This document shows positions 59,701 through 64,000 of a stretch of 64,000 nt of DNA, one piece after another; the stretch's first letter is position 1; every line of letters begins with the position of its first letter. A program made the translations under genes and the position numbers. The notes under the pieces are model-generated. The model saw only the letters and a list, made by a program, of their open reading frames with translations. It was not told the origin of the DNA and searched no databases. This DNA is from Bromus sterilis (lineage: Eukaryota; Streptophyta; Magnoliopsida; Poales; Poaceae): the NCBI GenBank assembly GCA_950022295.1, contig OX465598.1, positions 95,952,001 to 96,016,000 of the forward strand, read 5' to 3'.

Positions 59701-60325
59701 AGATATATTGGTGAAGTTTTTAACTACTTAATATATCATAATTGTAGATTACTCCAAAATGTTAAGGGGCAACAATATATGACATCCCCCGAAGTAGCCA
59801 AATGAAGACAATCAATTACTTTGTTAACCTTTTCATACCATAATTGAACTCATCATTCAGAATTAAATCAAACATTGTGATGCCGTAGAGCGGAATCAAG
59901 TGACAATCTCCTCTTCTTCTAAATTATTAAACAAACAGGGGGCATCTGGACGATGGACCGATTCAAATTCAAAGCGAGGAAAAAAAATAAGTAAGAGGAG
60001 GTGTCGGTGGGTTCAGTAGGAACGTACCCATGAGCGATGCCTCGAGGAGGTGGCGGGCGAGGAGGACCTGGTCGGTCGGGCTGAGCGCCCCGGGGGCGTC
60101 GAGCTCCCCACCGGCGGCGTGGCCGTGGATCTTGGCCATGCTGTGGAGGCTGGAGGCGAGGACGACGAGGACGGTGGCGGCGACGGTGCGCACCATGACG
60201 GGGGCGCGGCCGCGCTTGAGGCGGTCGAGCGCGAGCATGGCGAGCTTCCGCAGCGGCGTCTTGAAGAGCAGCGTGACCGCCAGGCCCGCCTCCGCGGCCA
60301 GCACGGTGAAGAGAAGCTGGATCAT
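56717..60325 (-). CDS. BAP31-like ER membrane protein, two exons
   Basis: Exon 1 is 60325-60028 and exon 2 is 57078-56717, joined across a 2949-bp intron with a GTACGT donor and a TTTCAG acceptor. The phase fits exactly (G then GA gives Gly) and yields 219 residues, the usual length for plant BAP31 homologues. The start MIQLLFTVL is typical of the family. Three hydrophobic segments lie near residues 1-21, 43-63 and 98-113, with SPTDQVLLARHLLEASLMG before the third. A charged coiled coil with many KQNK and EEIKKLKRQLKEKVE repeats follows. The protein ends KKNT, a dilysine-type ER retrieval signal. BAP31 proteins act in ER cargo sorting and quality control (family knowledge). Earlier in-frame codons upstream of 60325 are not family-like, so I start at this ATG. 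Confidence 0.9.
57212..57304. mobile_element. Stowaway-type MITE in the BAP31 intron (93 bp, TSD TA)
   Basis: CTCCCTTCGTTCCAAAATAA and a complementary right arm ending GGAACGGAGAGAG are flanked by TA at 57210-57211 and 57305-57306. It lies about 130 bp from the intron's splice acceptor. Confidence 0.9.
57317..57397. mobile_element. Second Stowaway-type MITE in the BAP31 intron (81 bp, TSD TA)
   Basis: CTCCCTCCCTAAAGAAATAT pairs with ATATTTCTTTACAGAGGGAG, flanked by TA at 57315-57316 and 57398-57399. It is 12 bp from the previous MITE but differs in sequence, so it is a separate insertion. Confidence 0.9.
57400..60027 (-). other. Remainder of the BAP31 intron
   Basis: AT-rich sequence with no coding signal. 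Two blocks near 59420-59560 and 59750-59880 resemble each other: both contain CTCCAAAATGTTAAGGGG-like words and CTTTTCATACCATAATT. They suggest an old internal duplication. Confidence 0.5.
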
Positions 60326-61527
60326 CGCCGGCGGTTTGGTTCCGGTGTTCGAGGTTCGGGGTGGGTGGGATACGGCACGGGGTTCCTCCTCACTTTCTCG
60401 GCGCTTTTGTATCGCGAGGAAGGTGCGGTGCGGTGCCTTTCCTTCGCCCCCGGGCTGGGTTTTGGAATTTCGAACGCCCAAGGGTTTGCCTTAAGAAAAT
60501 AAAACAAAAGGTATGGAATTGTAGAGGAGTGTTGTTTTGAATGGTCAGGAACACCGTGTTGGAATTGGAACGCCGTGTTGGAAGGGTTTTGGCACCTACG
60601 CGGCTTGGTTGTTGGACCGTTTGCTCTATCTCGAATCTCTGCCATCATCTTTGTCCATCCATGTGTGCTTTCACTTTTTCTTTTTCTTTTCTCAAAATGA
60701 AATTGTAGCTCGATGCTGCAAGATTTTGTTTGTCATCCCAAAAATTTGTTCATGTAAAGACGACTTTGTTCATTGTTTTTCTTTGTGTGGATTTCGGTAA
60801 AAAAGAAAATCTATTCATGTATAAATGGGACGAAATGAGGACAGGAAAGAAGAGCTTATGGGCTAACCTGTGGTTCTAGAGGCCGCCTTCATCTTCTCCA
60901 TTGGCCCTTTGCCTCCGGCGCCCACAGTCGACGAAATCCTTTCCGCTCAAGGTTGTTAGAATCGCGATTCAAGTCTTAAAATCTTTCGACCTTACGATCC
61001 AAACTAGTTCATCTGATTCTACGATTTTGCTCATAGAATCTAAGTTTCTACGATCCTAGTTGTTATGATTCTATAACTCACGATCCTACCAGTGAAGCTC
61101 CGATCTGATTTAGAATCTCGATTATGGCAACTTTGCCCACCTTCCTTTCCCCTTTCCTCCTACGCACGAGCTGCTTCGGATGTAGTCCTCGCCCCCGCCA
61201 CCCTCCCTCGATATGGCGCGCGTCGTCGCGTGTTAATGCTCGACCCTCCTTCGCCGTCGTCAGTAGGGGCTCGCCGGCGCCGCTTCAGGACGTTTGGCCT
61301 CCCCTGTCACTGTGAGGAGGCAATGTGGGAGAGGAGAATGGGGTAAGGCAGCATGTGTCACCAAAAAATGAATGAGAAACGACAAACAACAACCGTGTCG
61401 CTCGCTTCAGCCACAACCCTCTCCACATGTCACAAAATTGTAAGATGGACGGTTACGGCACGGCCACTCGAGAGCGCAAAATAGCGCGTATGTGTTGTCC
61501 AGCGTTTGGGGAAAAAGTTTGACGTAA
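60326..61527. other. BAP31 upstream region and spacer
   Basis: The first part should hold the BAP31 leader and promoter; I could not place a TATA box with confidence. 60955-61120 has repeated ACGATCC/GATTCTA words. No other gene is supported. Confidence 0.35.
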
Positions 61528-63215
61528 GGGAATCTCCAACGCCAACCCTCAAACTTCCCGCGTTCGTTTAGATTGGGCTGTCCAGGCCACTTTTGTCATC
61601 TAACGTGATTATGTATCTGTCCGCGAGCTGGTCTGCCTGTTTGTTTTATCGCTAATCTGACCCAAATCGGGGTGGCTTTGTGTGAGTCTGGATCATCGAA
61701 ATACCCTCATCCGACAACCTGGCCCCACCCAAAAGCCCTCTGCGTCACAAATCCTCCTTGTGCATGAAGTGTTCGCCACACATTCATAAAGGTCGCTAGC
61801 ATTGGATGTCGGTCGGGTGCATGCGCGACCGCCCGATGCGGCTAGTATTGATGCCCAACGAATGATGATGCAACCGTTCATTAGAGGGACGTACAACTTG
61901 TGTGCCGAGTGTTTTGATCTCCCCGGCCATTCAATATAAGAGAGACGCGACCGGACGGCTACCCGACCGTCACATACCAACATTAAACCAGTATGGTGAC
62001 CTAGAAACCCACTTCGATGCTCCGCATTCATATCGACTCCTCAGCACCCTTAGCCGTCGTCCGTTATTTAAATGAACCCTCACAAGACCGTGGAACACAC
62101 CACACAATGCATAATACTCTTTCTTCTTCCTCCACCTCCATGGCTCCTTCGCTCCCCTAGCCACGACGTCGAGCTTCTAGGCTCTTGTGGGATAGAGGCT
62201 GATTTGCCGGCCGAGCAACATCGATTGCGGACAACACCTCCCCTCAACATACCGAGCGTAGCAGCGATTGTGGGCAATCCTTACGGGAGAGTTGCAGGCC
62301 GACTTGTATCCCCTGGAGGCCACCACTTCTCCCTTCCCAAGCATGGCAAGCTCATCGTCGGTCGGGTCGCTTGTCCGAGGGATGTGAAAGGTACTCTTCT
62401 TCTCCATCACCGACCCACGCTCCCTTTGTATACCGTTGTAATTCTTTGTTGTACAAGTTGATCCATCTATATAAAGAGATGCCAGCCGGTTGGGGCTAAC
62501 CACGGCAAATTATTCTTTTTAACTCTAGGCTCTTGTGGGATAAAGGTTGATTTGTCGGCCGAGCAACATCAATTGCGGACAACACCTCCCCCCAACATAC
62601 CGGACATAGCAGCGATTACGGGCAATCCTCACGAAAGGGTTGCATGCCGACTTGTATTCGCTGGAGGCCACCACTTATCCCTTCCCAAGCTTGGCAAGCT
62701 CATTGCCGGTCGGGTCGCTTTGTCGGAGGGATGTGGAAGGTGCTCTTCTTCTCCATCACTGACCCATGCTCCCTTTGTACATCATATAAGTAAAAAATAC
62801 TAAGTGGACGCCAGGATGACTTGGCTAAGCGTCGTTGGTGTAGACGACCGACCTTCCTTGCTGGTTGTTAGCTGCACTGAAGCTCTTCATCGTTGGGAAA
62901 CGGCGAGCTAGCGAAAAGCAAGGACGGTCCATCCGACCGTCGGCATAGTTTTAGACTAGGTTACATTCATGTATTTCGTCCGATTTTTATGAAAGTAATC
63001 TGGTTTGCATGAAATGCGTTTGGTTTATATAAATTATATCTGAATTTGAATGAAATTTGTTCGAGTTCGTGTGATTTTGCGTATCTTGATTGAACTGTTG
63101 GCGGACATATGCGGTCAAGGTTGAATGGCCGGTTCAAGCATCAGTGTCTGCAAACGGATCCCCTGTTCGCGGACGGATGTGGCATCCGTTTTAAAGGTCA
63201 GCATTGGAGATGTCC
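61528..63215. mobile_element. Harbinger-type non-autonomous element (TSD TAA)
   Basis: The ends GGGAATCTCCAACG and TTGGAGATGTCC are imperfect inverted repeats of the kind seen on grass PIF/Harbinger elements. TAA lies directly outside both (61525-61527 and 63216-63218). The 1688-bp interior has no transposase domain. It holds a duplicated GC-rich segment (62177-62430 and 62525-62779) and purine-rich subterminal stretches. The TIRs are short and one end has changes, so the boundaries are probable, not certain. Confidence 0.65.
62177..62779 (+). repeat. Tandem duplication of about 255 bp inside the Harbinger-type element
   Basis: Copies at 62177-62430 and 62525-62779 both start CTAGGCTCTTGTGGGATA and end CTCCCTTTGTA. 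They share most positions and are offset by about 349 bp. Both keep open a frame with QLRTTPPPNIP-type residues, but stops elsewhere and the lack of a known domain argue against a working protein. The sequence may be captured from a host gene; I do not recognise which. Confidence 0.8.
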
Positions 63216-63271
63216 TAACCTTTTCAAAAGACAACCTTTAACTCAAACGGGCCTCCAAGTTATTTCCATAA

Positions 63272-64000
63272 GATAATATCATTGCGGCATATGAGTGCTT
63301 GCATTTCATGAAGCGTAATAAAGCTATAAAACACAGACATTGTGCTTTAAAACTAGATATGATGAAGGCTTATGACAGGGTGGAATGGAACTATCTAGAA
63401 GTAGTGATGCTGAAATTGGGGTTTGTGGAATCCTGGGTTACAAGATTTATGGCTATGGTGAAATCTATTTCCTTCTCGGTTTTGTTCAACGGGAAGAAAC
63501 TCAAGCAGTTTAAACCCACACGGGGAATTAGGCAGGCAGATCCAATCTCGCCTTATCTATTATTGTTAGCAGCAGAGGGACTCTCGGGCCTCCTAAAATC
63601 AGGAAATCAATCATCGCATTTGAGTGGCATTACGGTGGCGCCTTCAGCTCCGCCTGTTAACCATCTTTTGTTTGCAGATGATAGCCTGTTGTTTTTCAAG
63701 GCAAATAGTGAAGGGGCGACTGAGGTATCAAACCTACTACAGACTTACTGCAATGCTTTGGGGCAAAGGATCAACAACTCAAAATCCAGCATCTATTTTA
63801 GCAAGGGGTTCCCAGAAAGCATAAGACAGGATGTCAAGGACATCCTTTTGGTCCAGAATGAAACTTTGAATGATAAGTACTTGGGGATGCCTTTGGATAT
63901 TGGATCCTCCAAAACAGGTGCTTTCAAATATTTGAAGGATCGTGTTTGGAGTAAAGTTAAAGGGTATATTGCAGACACCATCTCGGTATCTGGTAAGGAG
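63272..64000 (+). pseudogene. LINE reverse transcriptase (ORF2) fragment, open to the window edge
   Basis: From GAT at 63272 to the last base, 243 codons stay open. They contain conserved RT blocks of plant non-LTR elements: DNIIAAYECLHFMK, KLDMMKAYDRVEW, the GIRQADPISPYLLLLAAEGL block, and the active-site block HLLFADDSLLF with the catalytic aspartates at about 63676-63681. LGMPLDIG and FKYLKDRVW-like thumb blocks follow. Just upstream is an in-frame stop (63269-63271), and the endonuclease and early RT parts are missing, so this copy is 5'-truncated or broken. GIRQADP replaces the more usual GLRQGDP, with a Gly-to-Ala change. Whether the frame continues past 64000 cannot be seen. Confidence 0.88.

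Noticed and set aside
1..64000. CRISPR array, bacterial operon or defence-type system
   Set aside because: No regularly spaced short repeats with unique spacers, and all recognisable content is plant nuclear. The only tandem arrays are in transposable elements or simple repeats.
1..64000. tRNA, rRNA or snoRNA genes
   Set aside because: The tRNA-like words found (TGGTATCAG...) are retrotransposon primer-binding sites beside LTRs. I saw no cloverleaf or rRNA sequence, though a covariance search was not possible.

Overview
The window is nuclear DNA from a large, repeat-rich grass genome, most probably Triticeae (wheat, barley, Aegilops or rye group). Three things point there: Stowaway-type MITEs with CTCCCTCCG ends and TA target duplications, a chromovirus with LTRs of about 4.3 kb, and two host genes that are GC-rich and monocot-like. 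The organism call is inferred from repeat style and codon use. No database was searched.

Only two host genes are convincing. One is an intronless MAPKKK17/18-like protein kinase on the minus strand (9287-10723). The other is a two-exon BAP31-like ER membrane protein on the minus strand (56717-60325, intron about 2.95 kb). Almost everything else that could be classified is transposable-element DNA, much of it with exact boundaries and target-site duplications (TSDs) readable by eye.

Layout. 1-4562: no recognisable gene. 4563-14360: three members of one short-LTR, non-autonomous retrotransposon family: A minus strand with TSD GATCC, B plus strand with decayed TSD ACTG, and C plus strand with TSD CTGAC. 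B and C bracket the kinase gene, and B has a 430-bp solo LTR of another family (TSD TGGTA) inside its 5' LTR. 17253-20250: a Helitron-like element with a TC 5' end, a 3' hairpin and CTAGT, inserted between A and T. 20.7-23.1 kb: decayed PIF/Harbinger transposase and LINE remnants. 24356-28037: a 3.7-kb solo LTR (TSD ATGGC). 31-35.5 kb: an LTR carrying a solo LTR of its own family (TSD ACAAT) and a solo LTR of a third family (TSD CATAG). 35566-49435: a complete Ty3/gypsy chromovirus (TSD GCGGC) whose single gag-pol frame has only two stop codons. 51.9-55.6 kb: a LINE remnant with a MITE in it, then a MITE nested in a MITE. 56.7-60.3 kb: the BAP31 gene, with two Stowaway MITEs in its intron. 61528-63215: a Harbinger-type element (TSD TAA) with an internal 255-bp duplication. 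63272-64000: an open LINE reverse-transcriptase frame running off the window.

The elements do not form a pathway; they form a layered insertion record. LTR-pair differences counted by eye rank the age of four elements: B (about 10%), C (about 5%), A (about 4%), chromovirus (about 1.4%). I saw no operon-like or defence-type system. The most unusual items are the perfect 13-bp hairpin covering the kinase start codon, the three related short-LTR elements with a shared GC-rich repeat core, the Helitron, and the same-family LTR-in-LTR nest.
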